From NCBI RefSeq assembly GCF_002482385.1, contig NZ_DLFW01000002.1, positions 62,001-126,000 on the forward strand: 64,000 bases of DNA. Reading direction: 5' to 3'. Shown here piece by piece: positions 16,985 through 26,081 of the stretch (positions within the stretch are counted from its first letter, which is position 1; the number at the start of each line of letters is the position of its first letter). The DNA is from Dysgonomonas sp. UBA7710. Lineage in GTDB: Bacteria > Bacteroidota > Bacteroidia > Bacteroidales > Dysgonomonadaceae. The notes beneath the pieces are model-generated. The model had not been told where the DNA came from, did not search any database, and saw only the letters and a program-made list of their open reading frames with translations. The translations under genes were made by a program, and so were the position numbers.

Positions 16985-17380
16985 GTTATATATAGTCAAC
17001 AGTTAGCAGTCAACAGTCAACAGTATTTCATGCAGAGACGCTAAGGCGCAAAAAGGTAACAAAGGTAACACGGAAAGCAATTAAGAATTAAGAATTAAGA
17101 ATTAAGAACCAACGGTCAGTGGAGCTAATTTTTTTTCCTCGTAACTCGTAACTGCCCGCAGGGCGAAGTAACTTGTAACTATAAAAAAGGTAACAAAGGT
17201 AACAGTTTTTTCAGTAAACAGTAAACGGTAAGCAGTCATTAGTTTACAGCTTGTGACTCGTATCTCGTCTACTTGTATCTCGTGTCTCTTTTACTCGTAA
17301 CTGCTTTAATCAATACGTCAAAGAGCTATCAGCTAACAGCTAAAGGCTATTGGCTTTTATTATATAGATAAAATTATATG
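16985..17380. repeat. Composite intergenic repeat block B
   Basis: The 589-bp gap between the PBP gene and priA holds no gene. It repeats the modules of block A in similar order: TCAACAGTTAGCAGTCAACAG, ATGCAGAGACGCTAAGGCGC (about 17030), GGTAACAAAGGTAACA (17053 and 17188), a run of TTAAGAA units (about 17080), TGCCCGCAGGGCG (about 17153) and an AACAGCTAAAGGCTAT stretch (about 17335). Minus-strand TACCTTTG boxes at 17060-17067 and 17194-17201 point at the PBP gene. Bases 17381-17497 are unremarkable. Confidence 0.85.
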
Positions 17381-17497
17381 AATAAAATAACGCTTGATTC
17401 TTATTACAAAAACCAGAGTCGATGAATTGATTATTACCCCGCAGGCCGGAAAAGTATTATTGGGGAGAGGGAATTGTCAATAGCTGACTATTCTTTG

Positions 17498-19939
17498 TCA
17501 GACAGGATCTACATCGTAGTGGAGGAGAACGGATTTAAACTCCGTATTGGCGAATACAGCTGATTGGTGAAAGAGGATTGTTTCCCTTACTTTCTGTATA
17601 GACGCGTTGTTTTCTATCTTCAGCAGAATATTCCGGATATATAACGACTGAATGCGGGATACCGGCGGTTTTCCGGGGCCGAGTATCCGTCCGCCGAACG
17701 ATTGCCGTAACGCGTGGGCAAATTGGGAAGCAGCATTCTCTGTGAGTTTTTCGTCCCGTCCTCTTACAACGATAGATACCAGTCTGAAAAAAGGAGGATA
17801 GCGGAATAACTTCCGTTCTTCTGTCTGTGCCTGATAGAACGATTCGTAGTCGTTGTGCTTTACAAAGTTGATAACAGGATGGGAGGGATGTGCTGTTTGC
17901 AGCATGACAAGCCCCTGCTTATTCTTGCGCCCCGCGCGTCCGCTGACCTGAGTAATGAGTTGGAAAGCTTTTTCATAAGCGCGGAAGTCCGGATAATTCA
18001 GCAGGTTGTCGGCATTCAGTATCCCAACAACAGACACATTGCCGAAATCCAGTCCTTTCGATACCATTTGCGTGCCAATCAGAATATTTGTCCTGTTATC
18101 TTCAAATCGGGAAATAATATGTTCGTAGGACTTTTTTCCCCGTGTCGTATCCAGATCCATACGTGCAACAGCCGCTTCCGGGAAAAGAGTATTCACTTCC
18201 TCTTCGATACGTTCCGTACCATAGCCCAGGAATTCAAGTGTCGGTGTTTTGCATTCCTCGCAGACATCCGGTACCCGGTATGTAGACCCGCAATAGTGAC
18301 AGACAAGCATTCGCTGCCCCTTGTGGTAAGTAAGGCTTACATCGCAATGAGAGCAACGCGGCGTCCATGAACAGTTCTTGCACTCAAGCAAAGAAGCGAA
18401 GCCGCGCCTGTTCTGGAACAGGATAATCTGTTCTTTCTTTTCCAAGGCTTCCTTTACTTTGTCTATCAGAGGAGGGGAGAGAACCGATTTCATCTGTTTC
18501 TTGCGTCTCAGTTCCTTGGTGTTGACAACAGCTATCTGAGGGAGTTCTATATCCTCATGCCTTTTGGTGAGCCTTACCAGGCCATATCTTCCCGAAAGGG
18601 CATTGTAATATGTCTCTATGGAAGGGGTGGCGGTACCGAGTAATACTTTGGCGCTATACATATTTGCCAATACAATGGCGGCATTGCGGGCGTGGTAGCG
18701 CGGAGCCGGGTCTTGCTGCTTGTAAGAGCCTTCGTGTTCTTCGTCTACGATGATAAGTCCGAGGTTGGTGAACGGCAGGAAAATGGCAGAACGTGCACCC
18801 AGTATGACCTGCGTTTCACCGTCTTTCAGTAGCCTGTTCCATGTTTCGGCCCGTTCGTTGTCGTTGAACCGGGAATGATAGACGGCTAGCTTATTGCCAA
18901 AGACGGTTTTCAGGCGGTTGGTAATCTGCGTTGTCAGGGCTATTTCGGGTAGCAGGTATAATACCTGTTTGCCTTTGCTGATGGCATCCCTGATAAGTCG
19001 GATATATATTTCGGTCTTACCGCTGGAGGTTACTCCATACAATAAGGTGGTGTCTTGTTCTTCGAATGTCTTTATAATTTCCCCGTAGGCCTGCTGCTGA
19101 TGGCTGTTCAGTTCGTAGGCGGACCCGATGTTGGTTTCTCCGTAATCGAAGCGGCTGATTTCAATATCATACACTTCAAGTATTTTTTTCTTGACCAACT
19201 CGGATAGTACGGCGGGTGATGCGTCGGCATCTTCCAAAAGCTGCTTCTTTGTGACAATCGGGTTATTTTCGTTCAGATGGAGAAATGCGGTCAATAGATG
19301 CTGTTGTTTTTTTGCTTTTCCCAACCCGTTGAGTATATCATTGAGTTCGTCATCGGTATATGATCTTGTTAGACTTACTGCTGAAAGAGTTTTCGCGGAA
19401 TAAGCGTTCAGGATGTTTTCATTTATATGTGCCGCTCCTTTATCTGTCAGAGATTTGATGGCAGGAATGGCGTTTGTTAATCCGGCCCGTTTTTCTATTT
19501 CGGCAATTGTGGATGCCTTTTCCGGCGACAACAGGTAAAAAACCTTTTGCTCATTAGGAGTCAAAGGTTCTGCCGCTTCAAAGTCCGGATTGAGAAAGAC
19601 GTGAGTCTCACTCTCCAGTTTCAGGGCTGATGGTAAAGCTGCACGGTAGACATCGCCCAGCGAACACATGTAATAAAACGAAACCCACTCCCAGAATTTC
19701 AACTGGAAGGGGGTTACTATAGGGTAGTCCTCCAAAGTGGAGACTATATCTTTGACCGGTGTTTGTTTTTCTTCCGATTCGTATGAGCGGAAAACTATCG
19801 CCGTGTAAAATTTCTTCTTTCCGAACTGTACAATTACCCTGCTGCCTTCGTAGACTGTATCGGCCAGTTCCGGCGGAATAATGTATGTGTATAATCCCTG
19901 TAAAGGAAGCGGTAATATTACGTCGGCGTATAATGTCAT
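17498..19939 (-). CDS. priA: Primosomal replication restart helicase PriA
   Basis: An 813-residue 3'-5' DNA helicase that recognises collapsed forks and reloads the replisome. In order: an N-terminal 3'-DNA-binding domain, a winged-helix region, a helicase with Walker A GVTSSGKT (302-309) and DEEH (399-402), and a zinc-binding insert with eight cysteines (520, 523, 529, 532, 547, 550, 560, 563). The second helicase lobe includes GRAGR. Length fits Bacteroidota PriA. It starts 3 bp after the stop of a small beta-barrel gene, so the two are probably co-transcribed despite unrelated roles. Confidence 0.95.
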   Translation of the reverse strand: MTLYADVILPLPLQGLYTYIIPPELADTVYEGSRVIVQFGKKKFYTAIVFRSYESEEKQTPVKDIVSTLEDYPIVTPFQLKFWEWVSFYYMCSLGDVYRAALPSALKLESETHVFLNPDFEAAEPLTPNEQKVFYLLSPEKASTIAEIEKRAGLTNAIPAIKSLTDKGAAHINENILNAYSAKTLSAVSLTRSYTDDELNDILNGLGKAKKQQHLLTAFLHLNENNPIVTKKQLLEDADASPAVLSELVKKKILEVYDIEISRFDYGETNIGSAYELNSHQQQAYGEIIKTFEEQDTTLLYGVTSSGKTEIYIRLIRDAISKGKQVLYLLPEIALTTQITNRLKTVFGNKLAVYHSRFNDNERAETWNRLLKDGETQVILGARSAIFLPFTNLGLIIVDEEHEGSYKQQDPAPRYHARNAAIVLANMYSAKVLLGTATPSIETYYNALSGRYGLVRLTKRHEDIELPQIAVVNTKELRRKKQMKSVLSPPLIDKVKEALEKKEQIILFQNRRGFASLLECKNCSWTPRCSHCDVSLTYHKGQRMLVCHYCGSTYRVPDVCEECKTPTLEFLGYGTERIEEEVNTLFPEAAVARMDLDTTRGKKSYEHIISRFEDNRTNILIGTQMVSKGLDFGNVSVVGILNADNLLNYPDFRAYEKAFQLITQVSGRAGRKNKQGLVMLQTAHPSHPVINFVKHNDYESFYQAQTEERKLFRYPPFFRLVSIVVRGRDEKLTENAASQFAHALRQSFGGRILGPGKPPVSRIQSLYIRNILLKIENNASIQKVRETILFHQSAVFANTEFKSVLLHYDVDPV

Positions 19940-19942
19940 TCG

Positions 19943-20551
19943 TTAGAATAAGTATGCAAGACTGACTGTCCAGGTTTGTCTGTCTACCTTTTTAAAATCT
20001 TTAGCAGCTTCCTGATCGTAGGTGTCAGTGAATTTATAACGGTAGTTCATACCCAGATCGAGATGGCTCAATAAGCTAACACCTGCACCTGCTATAAATC
20101 CTGTCTGGAATCCTTTTTGGTCGTATGTCTGATCTTCGATTTTCAGTTCACCACCGCCCACTTTCAGATTACCATATACACCAGCCGAAAAATATATACC
20201 TGCAACGCCGAAAATAGAGAATCTTTTCTTCAGGCTGATAGGTACAGTCAGATAACTAAGGTTTGATATATCACCTTGTTTTTCGTTGCTGTCTACATTA
20301 TAACCTTTGTTGCCATAGGCTAATCCTGTTTCTACGCCAAAACCTGTTAGTGGTACGTTTAGTTCAAGTGTTCCTCCGATTTGGAATCCGACACGGTTTT
20401 TTACGTTCAGTATACTAGAGTTTACTTTATGATCTGCAACATCGATTCCCCCTTTTAGTCCATATCTGATTATCTGGGCAGAAGATGGATTGATGCTAGT
20501 TATAAATAATAGTAATAACAGGCCTAAAGGCAAAAAATACTTAGTTTTCAT
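19943..20551 (-). CDS. Outer-membrane beta-barrel protein (PorT-like fold)
   Basis: A 202-residue exported protein with a signal peptide (LGLLLLLFITSINPSSAQ) and a series of alternating beta strands. It opens with YGLKGGIDVADHK, and the C-terminal strand ends in Phe (WTVSLAYLF), both typical of Bacteroidota 8-strand barrels. I start it at the second ATG (20551), directly before the MKTKYFLPLG signal. A -7-like box (TATATTTG, minus, 20619-20626) lies about 70 bp upstream. Ligand or function is unknown. priA follows 3 bp later. Confidence 0.82.
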   Translation of the reverse strand: MKTKYFLPLGLLLLLFITSINPSSAQIIRYGLKGGIDVADHKVNSSILNVKNRVGFQIGGTLELNVPLTGFGVETGLAYGNKGYNVDSNEKQGDISNLSYLTVPISLKKRFSIFGVAGIYFSAGVYGNLKVGGGELKIEDQTYDQKGFQTGFIAGAGVSLLSHLDLGMNYRYKFTDTYDQEAAKDFKKVDRQTWTVSLAYLF

Positions 20552-20820
20552 AATGAATTTCATTTTTAATTATCTATATACTATAACAAACCGGAATATA
20601 TATAGTTTTATTGTGGCACAAATATAGGAAAAAGAAAGGGATTTTGATTTCCTCCTTATTTGCGAATAATATGGATATTGAATTAATTTATATCTAGTGA
20701 TATGTTATATTGGAAGTTAAGCGGTAGATTACTCTTGAGCATTTGTGAAAACAATTTTATTTTTTGTATTGTTCTAACTTTATGCAGAATAGTATATTGC
20801 TAACCCTAAAAAACTTTATT

Positions 20821-21003
20821 ATGTCCAACCATGATGAAAACTCAAACGACAACTCCTATTTGGATAAAAGGTTAGGAGCACCGATGAAGAAAATTGACGG
20901 ACTGAGCAGTGATAAGAAGAGGGCTGAGTCGGAACATCTTCATGCTTTTAGAGAAGATGTAGATAAAGACAAAAATAGCCGGAAAAATAAGGACGAAGAG
21001 TAA
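20821..21003 (+). CDS. Small highly charged hydrophilic protein
   Basis: A 60-residue protein made almost wholly of D, E, K, N, R and S (starts MSNHDENSNDNSYLD, ends KNKDEE), so probably disordered and cytoplasmic. I chose the ATG at 20821 rather than the upstream one at 20764 because a TAACTTTATG sequence at 20775-20784 resembles a -7 box, which would put the earlier ATG outside the transcript. I do not recognise a family. The gene for a small membrane protein starts 18 bp downstream in the same direction. Confidence 0.5.
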   Translation: MSNHDENSNDNSYLDKRLGAPMKKIDGLSSDKKRAESEHLHAFREDVDKDKNSRKNKDEE

Positions 21004-21021
21004 ATTAACGAACTAAATATT

Positions 21022-21216
21022 ATGGATGTATTAAAATATTTCTTTATATCAGTTGGTGTTATATCGATATTGTTGTTTCTTACTTTATTGATTATAGGCG
21101 TAAAGGTTGTTTCCGCCATACTTTTATATATTGTTGGCGCAATAGCAGTAATATCGGCGATCGGATTCATTATTTTCTATATCGGAAAATTGACGGGCAA
21201 AAATGAATCAAAATAG
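21022..21216 (+). CDS. Small two-helix membrane protein
   Basis: A 64-residue hydrophobic protein with two probable membrane helices (about 7-28 and 31-54) and a short charged tail (KLTGKNESK). No family recognised. It follows the charged 60-residue protein by 18 bp and is probably co-transcribed with it. Codon use looks like its neighbours. A structural or stress-related membrane peptide is possible but unsupported. Confidence 0.5.
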   Translation: MDVLKYFFISVGVISILLFLTLLIIGVKVVSAILLYIVGAIAVISAIGFIIFYIGKLTGKNESK

Positions 21217-21429
21217 GTTCACTTCGGCTCAATAATATCACTCAGTCTGGTTGTATCGCATGGCGAAAGCAGTTCTCATTCCATAGAGCCGCCTTTACCT
21301 TGGGGGTAGGACGGTTTTGTTGTATTATATAAGTCCGATCTTATCCGGGCGAAGAGCCTGAAAACTAAATAAAAGTAGTATAAATTACAATATTTACGCC
21401 TCTCATTATTATCATTACCTCTAAAATAA

Positions 21430-21464
21430 AACCGGCTGACTATCTGTATGATAATCAGCCGGTT
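21430..21464 (-). terminator. Hairpin terminator after tRNA-Arg
   Basis: A 10-bp stem (AACCGGCTGA / TCAGCCGGTT) with a 15-nt loop and T-rich sequence on either side lies 15 bp past the 3' end of tRNA-Arg. It could work from both sides, also ending the plus-strand small-protein transcript. The remaining bases between 21217 and 21429 show nothing else that I can name. Confidence 0.8.
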
Positions 21465-21479
21465 TTTTGGCTTTCCTTG

Positions 21480-21551
21480 TAGCACAGCCGGGAATCGAAC
21501 CCGAATCTAAAGTTTAGGAAACTTCTATTCTATCCATTGAACTACTGCGCC
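21480..21551 (-). tRNA. tRNA-Arg (anticodon CCT)
   Basis: The minus strand folds as a 72-nt tRNA. The acceptor stem is GGCGCAG with CTGTGCT (two G-U pairs), the D arm is GTTC/GAAT, the anticodon stem is GAAGT/ACTTT with loop TTCCTAA (anticodon CCT, reading AGG), and the T arm has the standard TTCGATT loop. The discriminator base is A and CCA is not encoded. A full -33/-7 promoter lies upstream and a hairpin terminator downstream, so this is a free-standing gene. Confidence 0.93.
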
Positions 21552-21579
21552 GACACATTTGCTATTTGCAAATCAGATG

Positions 21580-21611
21580 CAAAAATAAGAGATTTTCCGA
21601 CATATGGCAAA
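21580..21611 (-). promoter_or_regulatory. Promoter of tRNA-Arg
   Basis: The minus strand has TTTG (21608-21611), a 20-bp spacer and TATTTTTG (21580-21587). This matches the Bacteroides -33/-7 consensus (TTTG, 19-21 bp, TAnnTTTG). Transcription should start about 20 bp before the tRNA. The rest of the gap to 21882 holds no gene that I can support. Confidence 0.65.
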
Positions 21612-21882
21612 TAGATTCTATAATTTCACGTTCTTAAAATGAAAACGTATCATGTGAAGCCGTAATAATTGGAGATGGATTTAACGATAAAGCTTTATTA
21701 ACAGGTGTGAATATATGGCAATTGGATACAAAAACGTATCTTTATAGCCAAATATCAAAAAATATCAATAACGAAAGGCTTAAGTCGAAAAAGTGTTAAT
21801 CAATACATTACATTAATATAACTGACTGTTTTTTGAACTTAACGAAATAGTAAATAGGTCTGCGACCTTAAAATAAAGATAA

Positions 21883-22470
21883 ATGTTTCAAATTAATGAT
21901 ACGATAGTCGCATCGGATATAATAGAAGAGAATTTTTTGTGTGATTTATCGGTATGTAAGGGAGAATGTTGTGTAGAAGGAGATTCCGGCGCGCCTCTTG
22001 AAGATGAAGAAGTAAAGATTATCGAAAACCTGTTGCCCCAGGTTTGGAATGACTTATCGCCTGCCGCTCAGGAAGTAATAAAACAACAAGGTGTGGCATA
22101 TAAAGACACTGATGGCGATATGGTAACTTCCATCGTCAACGGGAAGGACTGCGTATTTACCTATTATGACGAGAAAGGAATTTGCAAATGCGCCATAGAA
22201 AAGGCTCATCGTGAAGGACGGGTAGACTTCTACAAACCGATCTCCTGTCATTTATATCCTATCCGTTTAGATAAATACAGAGATTTTACGGCGGTGAATT
22301 ATCATCGTTGGCGGGTATGTAAGGCAGCCGTTCTGCTTGGCAATAAAGAAGGTCTGAAGATCTATCAGTTTCTGAAAGAGCCTCTTATCCGGCGGTTTGG
22401 TGAAGACTGGTATAATGAACTTACTCTGGTTGCGGAAGAATATAAGAAGTCAGTAAGCAGTAAACAGTAA
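21883..22470 (+). CDS. DUF3109 family cysteine-rich protein
   Basis: A 195-residue soluble protein with the DUF3109 signature: CDLSVCKGECCVEGD near residue 25, GKDCVFTYYD near 87, then GICKCAIEKAH and ISCHLYPIR. The eight or so conserved cysteines suggest a bound metal or iron-sulfur centre, as in the related YkgJ group. The function is not known. The last residues (SVSSKQ) and the stop codon come from a CAGTAAGCAGTAAACAG repeat, so the C-terminus has been shaped by repeat insertion. A Nudix gene follows 62 bp later. Confidence 0.85.
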   Translation: MFQINDTIVASDIIEENFLCDLSVCKGECCVEGDSGAPLEDEEVKIIENLLPQVWNDLSPAAQEVIKQQGVAYKDTDGDMVTSIVNGKDCVFTYYDEKGICKCAIEKAHREGRVDFYKPISCHLYPIRLDKYRDFTAVNYHRWRVCKAAVLLGNKEGLKIYQFLKEPLIRRFGEDWYNELTLVAEEYKKSVSSKQ

Positions 22471-22530
22471 GCAGTAAACAGTGTATAACTCTTAATTATT
22501 CATTCTTAATTCTTAATTCTTAATTAATCA
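22450..22530. repeat. Short-module repeats between DUF3109 and Nudix genes
   Basis: Tandem CAGTAAGCAGTAAACAG units (from about 22450) are followed by three TTCTTAATTC-type units (22500-22525). Both are modules also seen in the larger repeat blocks. The first overlaps the end of the DUF3109 reading frame. The GGTAACAAAGGTAACA module is absent here. Confidence 0.7.
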
Positions 22531-22532
22531 CA

Positions 22533-23054
22533 ATGCATCCTCTATCTCAATTTAAATATTGTCCGAAGTGCGGTTCGAAGCATTTCGTAGAAAATAACTT
22601 CAAGTCGAAGCGATGCGAAGATTGTGGCTTTATCTATTATTTTAACTCTTGTTCGTCTACTATTGCCATTATAATAAATGAAGATAAAGAATTACTCGTG
22701 GCTACAAGGGCGCATGAGCCGGTAAAAGGTACGTTGGATTTGCCGGGCGGTTTTGTGGACATGGAGGAAACAGGGGAAGAGGCTGTGGCGCGTGAAGTAA
22801 AGGAAGAGACGGGGCTCGATGTGGACACTGTAAGTTACCTGTTTTCCATACCCAATAAATATGTATATTCGGGTTTCGAGGTGCAGACTTTAGACCTGGT
22901 ATATAGATGCTTTGTGAAGAATACGGAAAATCTGAAAGCCGAGGACGATGTAGCTAAACTCGAATTTATAAAGATATCGGAATTGAACCCCGAATTGTTT
23001 GGGTTGTTATCAGTAAAGGAAGTAATAAAGGAAATACAAAAAATGAATATATGA
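22533..23054 (+). CDS. Nudix hydrolase with N-terminal zinc ribbon
   Basis: A 173-residue Nudix enzyme that should hydrolyse a nucleoside-diphosphate-linked substrate. The N-terminus has a four-cysteine zinc ribbon (YCPKCGSKHF then CEDCGFIYY), as in NADH pyrophosphatases. The Nudix box is complete: Gly in LPGGFVDMEE, then REVKEETGLDV, fitting Gx5Ex7REUxEExGU. The substrate is unknown. It lacks the C-terminal SQPWPFPxS motif of NudC, so NADH is not assured. The stop overlaps the start of the TPR gene by 4 bp. Confidence 0.88.
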   Translation: MHPLSQFKYCPKCGSKHFVENNFKSKRCEDCGFIYYFNSCSSTIAIIINEDKELLVATRAHEPVKGTLDLPGGFVDMEETGEEAVAREVKEETGLDVDTVSYLFSIPNKYVYSGFEVQTLDLVYRCFVKNTENLKAEDDVAKLEFIKISELNPELFGLLSVKEVIKEIQKMNI

Positions 23055-26047
23055 AAAAACTACTAGTAGCTTTAGGTCTTGCATTAAGTATGCAATTTGC
23101 TTATGCGCAGAAATCCGTATATACGGAGTTGCCCGGCAGGCTCTTTACTCAGGGTAAAGAGATGTTTCTGGATAATAATTATGTAGGTTGTATTAATTCA
23201 TTGGAGGAGTTCATGAAGCAATCGAAAGATGCCAAACTTCTGCCTGAGGCCGAGTATATGATTGTCAGCTCCATGTATTATCAGGGAAAAGCCGGAGACG
23301 CAACACTATTGAAAGATTATCTTGAAAAATATCCGGAGACATATCATCGTAATCAGATATGCTTCTTTATCGGGTCTACTCACTTTGCGGAAAAAGACTG
23401 GCAAAAAGCCTTGTACTGGCTTTCGCAGGCAGACATGGATTACCTGGATGTAAAAGAACAGGAATACTATAGTTACAGGACAGCTTATGCCAACTTACAG
23501 GCCGGGAACAGGAATGAGGCAAAACGTCTTTTCGGATTGCTTACCCGTAACAGTAGTAAGTATGTTGAGCCTGCATCCTATTATCTGGCATATGCTAATT
23601 TTCAGGATGGAGAATACGAGCAGGCTATCCCGATTTTCCGTAAATTGAAAAACAAGGGAGAATATAAAGAAAGCGCTACTTTCTTTTTGGTTCAGACTTC
23701 ATATTTGCAAGGCAATCTGAGCGAAACCATTGCCGAAGGACGTGATTATATCGCGACTTATCCGGGTAGTACGAATACTGCGGAAGTATATCGTCTGTTG
23801 GGAAACAGTTATTACCGTCAGGGAGATGCCCGGAACTCGATAGCAAGTTATGAGAAATATCTGGAAAGTGCGATTTCTACCTTCCGGGATGATATGTATC
23901 AACTGGCAGAAGCCTATTATCAGACAAGCGCTCATGGTAATGCCATAAATGCGTTGAAACGGGATGTGGCTTCGACGGATGACTTACTCGGACAAGCAGG
24001 TTATATGCTCTTGGGACAATCATACCTGAAAGTAAATGATACGCCGAATGCTATTATGGCGTTCGATGCTGCTGCACGTACCCGGTTTGATAAAACAATA
24101 AGTGAAGAAGCCTTATATAATTATGTAATGTTGATGAATCGTGGAGGAGGCTCGGCTTTCGGACAGGCTATAACAGCTTCTCAACGCTTTCTTACGGAAT
24201 ATCCGTCATCGAAATATACAGATGAGGTGAACGAAGCATTGGCAAGCACGTTGCTGTCTACAAAGAATTACAATACGGCGCTTTCTGCAATCAATAGTAT
24301 ACAGACTCCGGGCAGGCAGATTCTGGATGCAAAACAATTGATTCTTTTCCAATTGGGTGTGCAGGAATCTATTGACGGACAATATGATGCCGCCGAGCGC
24401 GACCTGAACGCTGCGATCAATATGGGTAATTATAATGCAGAGGCACGAAACGAAGCTTACTTCTGGCGTGGTGATCTGGCTTACCGTAAAGGTAATTATC
24501 CGGCTGCTGCCCGCGATTATTCTTCTTATATCGCTCAGGCATCCACAAACCAACAGAACTATCCTCTTGCCTTGTATAATCTGGCATATACTGATTTTCA
24601 GCAAAAGAATTACAGTAAGGCATTGACTAATTTCAAGAAATATATATCCGCGGAAACCAACCGCCAGTCGCCGAACTATGCGGATGCTTTGAATCGTATA
24701 GGAGACTGTTACTTGTATAACCGTAACTTCCCGGATGCCGAAAGCTATTATTCGCAGGCTGTCAATGTAAATCCGGCAAATGCGGATTATTCCGAATTCC
24801 AGAAGGCATTCGTGCTTGGTTTGCAGCGAAATTATAACGGAAAGGTATCAGCACTGAATAGTATGATGGCAAAATATCCTGACTCTCAATATTACGATAA
24901 TGCTTTATTTGAGAAAAGCCGTGCATTGGTTATGCTGAATAAAGAACCGGAAGCAATCTCCGTGCTTGAAAAGCTACTGAAAGAATATCCTAAATCAAAT
25001 CTGGCACAGAAGGCAGGTGTGCAATTAGGACAGTTGTATTTCAATACAAATAATCCGCAGAAGTCAATTGCCGCCTATAAAGAAGTGGTAAATAATTATC
25101 CTAATTCGGAAGAGGCCCGCACAGCTATAGAAAGTATGGAAGGCGTATATAAAGATATAAACGATATAAGTTCTTACGCTTCTTATGTAAACTCTCTGGG
25201 TAAAGGCACTATCCTATCGGCCAGCCGTCAGGATTCACTAACCTATCTTGCCGCGGAAAACGTATATATGAAAGGACGTAAAGACGAGTCTAAGACTGCA
25301 TTGAACAAATATCTCCAGACATATCCTAATGGAGTGTTTTCGAGTGATGCGCATTTCTATCTGGGAAGTATGGCATTCGAAGCTAAAGACTTTACTTCGG
25401 CATTAGGCCATTTTAAAGAAGTGATAAACAGTAATAATCCGAAATATATCGATGATGCGTTGATATATGCTTCGGGGATCGAGTTTGACAGAAAAAATTA
25501 CGAAGCGGCATATGGCGCATACGAACACCTGAACATGGTGGCCTCGAAGAGTGAAAATAAAGATGTTGCCCAACTGGGTATGTTGCGCTGTGCCTACCTC
25601 ATGAAGAAAGATAAAGATGTTGTTGCTGCTGCCGATAAGTTGTTACAGAATAAAGCGTCCGGAAATGTAGCTAACGAAGCCCGCTTCTACAGAGGTCAGT
25701 CGTTGAAGAATCTGGGGCAGTCCGAAAAGGCTATTGCGGATTTACAGGAAGTGGCAAAAGATACACGTAGCGCATTTGGCGCAGAATCCCAATATTTGTT
25801 GGCTGATATATACTATCAGGCCAAATCGTACGACAAAGCCGAAAAGCAGATACAGTCTTTTATGAAAGAAGGTACTCCGCACGAATACTGGATGGCCCGT
25901 GCTATTGTAGTATTATCGGATGTATATGTGGCTAAAGGCGATAAATTTCAGGCTCGTCAGTATCTCGAAAGTTTGCAGGCAAACTATAAGGGTCAGGAGA
26001 CTGATTTGACAGAAATGATTTCATCACGTCTGGCAGCTTTGAAATAA
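23051..26047 (+). CDS. Large exported tetratricopeptide-repeat protein
   Basis: A 998-residue protein with a signal peptide (LLVALGLALSMQFAYAQ) and TPR/Sel1-like helical repeats along its whole length, for example DKTISEEALYNYVMLMNRGG, YPDSQYYDNALFEKSRALV and YPNSEEARTAIESM. The pattern resembles YbgF/BamD-type periplasmic repeats. No catalytic domain is visible. It is translationally coupled to the Nudix gene (4-bp overlap) and followed within 35 bp by an outer-membrane barrel gene, so a role as periplasmic scaffold for that barrel is likely but inferred. Confidence 0.85.
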   Translation: MKKLLVALGLALSMQFAYAQKSVYTELPGRLFTQGKEMFLDNNYVGCINSLEEFMKQSKDAKLLPEAEYMIVSSMYYQGKAGDATLLKDYLEKYPETYHRNQICFFIGSTHFAEKDWQKALYWLSQADMDYLDVKEQEYYSYRTAYANLQAGNRNEAKRLFGLLTRNSSKYVEPASYYLAYANFQDGEYEQAIPIFRKLKNKGEYKESATFFLVQTSYLQGNLSETIAEGRDYIATYPGSTNTAEVYRLLGNSYYRQGDARNSIASYEKYLESAISTFRDDMYQLAEAYYQTSAHGNAINALKRDVASTDDLLGQAGYMLLGQSYLKVNDTPNAIMAFDAAARTRFDKTISEEALYNYVMLMNRGGGSAFGQAITASQRFLTEYPSSKYTDEVNEALASTLLSTKNYNTALSAINSIQTPGRQILDAKQLILFQLGVQESIDGQYDAAERDLNAAINMGNYNAEARNEAYFWRGDLAYRKGNYPAAARDYSSYIAQASTNQQNYPLALYNLAYTDFQQKNYSKALTNFKKYISAETNRQSPNYADALNRIGDCYLYNRNFPDAESYYSQAVNVNPANADYSEFQKAFVLGLQRNYNGKVSALNSMMAKYPDSQYYDNALFEKSRALVMLNKEPEAISVLEKLLKEYPKSNLAQKAGVQLGQLYFNTNNPQKSIAAYKEVVNNYPNSEEARTAIESMEGVYKDINDISSYASYVNSLGKGTILSASRQDSLTYLAAENVYMKGRKDESKTALNKYLQTYPNGVFSSDAHFYLGSMAFEAKDFTSALGHFKEVINSNNPKYIDDALIYASGIEFDRKNYEAAYGAYEHLNMVASKSENKDVAQLGMLRCAYLMKKDKDVVAAADKLLQNKASGNVANEARFYRGQSLKNLGQSEKAIADLQEVAKDTRSAFGAESQYLLADIYYQAKSYDKAEKQIQSFMKEGTPHEYWMARAIVVLSDVYVAKGDKFQARQYLESLQANYKGQETDLTEMISSRLAALK

Positions 26048-26081
26048 TAAGAATATGTACAAAATTGAAAAACGAAGAACA

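Noticed and set aside
20764..20820. Upstream start for the small charged protein
   Set aside because: The added 19 residues are hydrophobic and unlike the rest, and the first ATG would precede a -7-like box at 20775.
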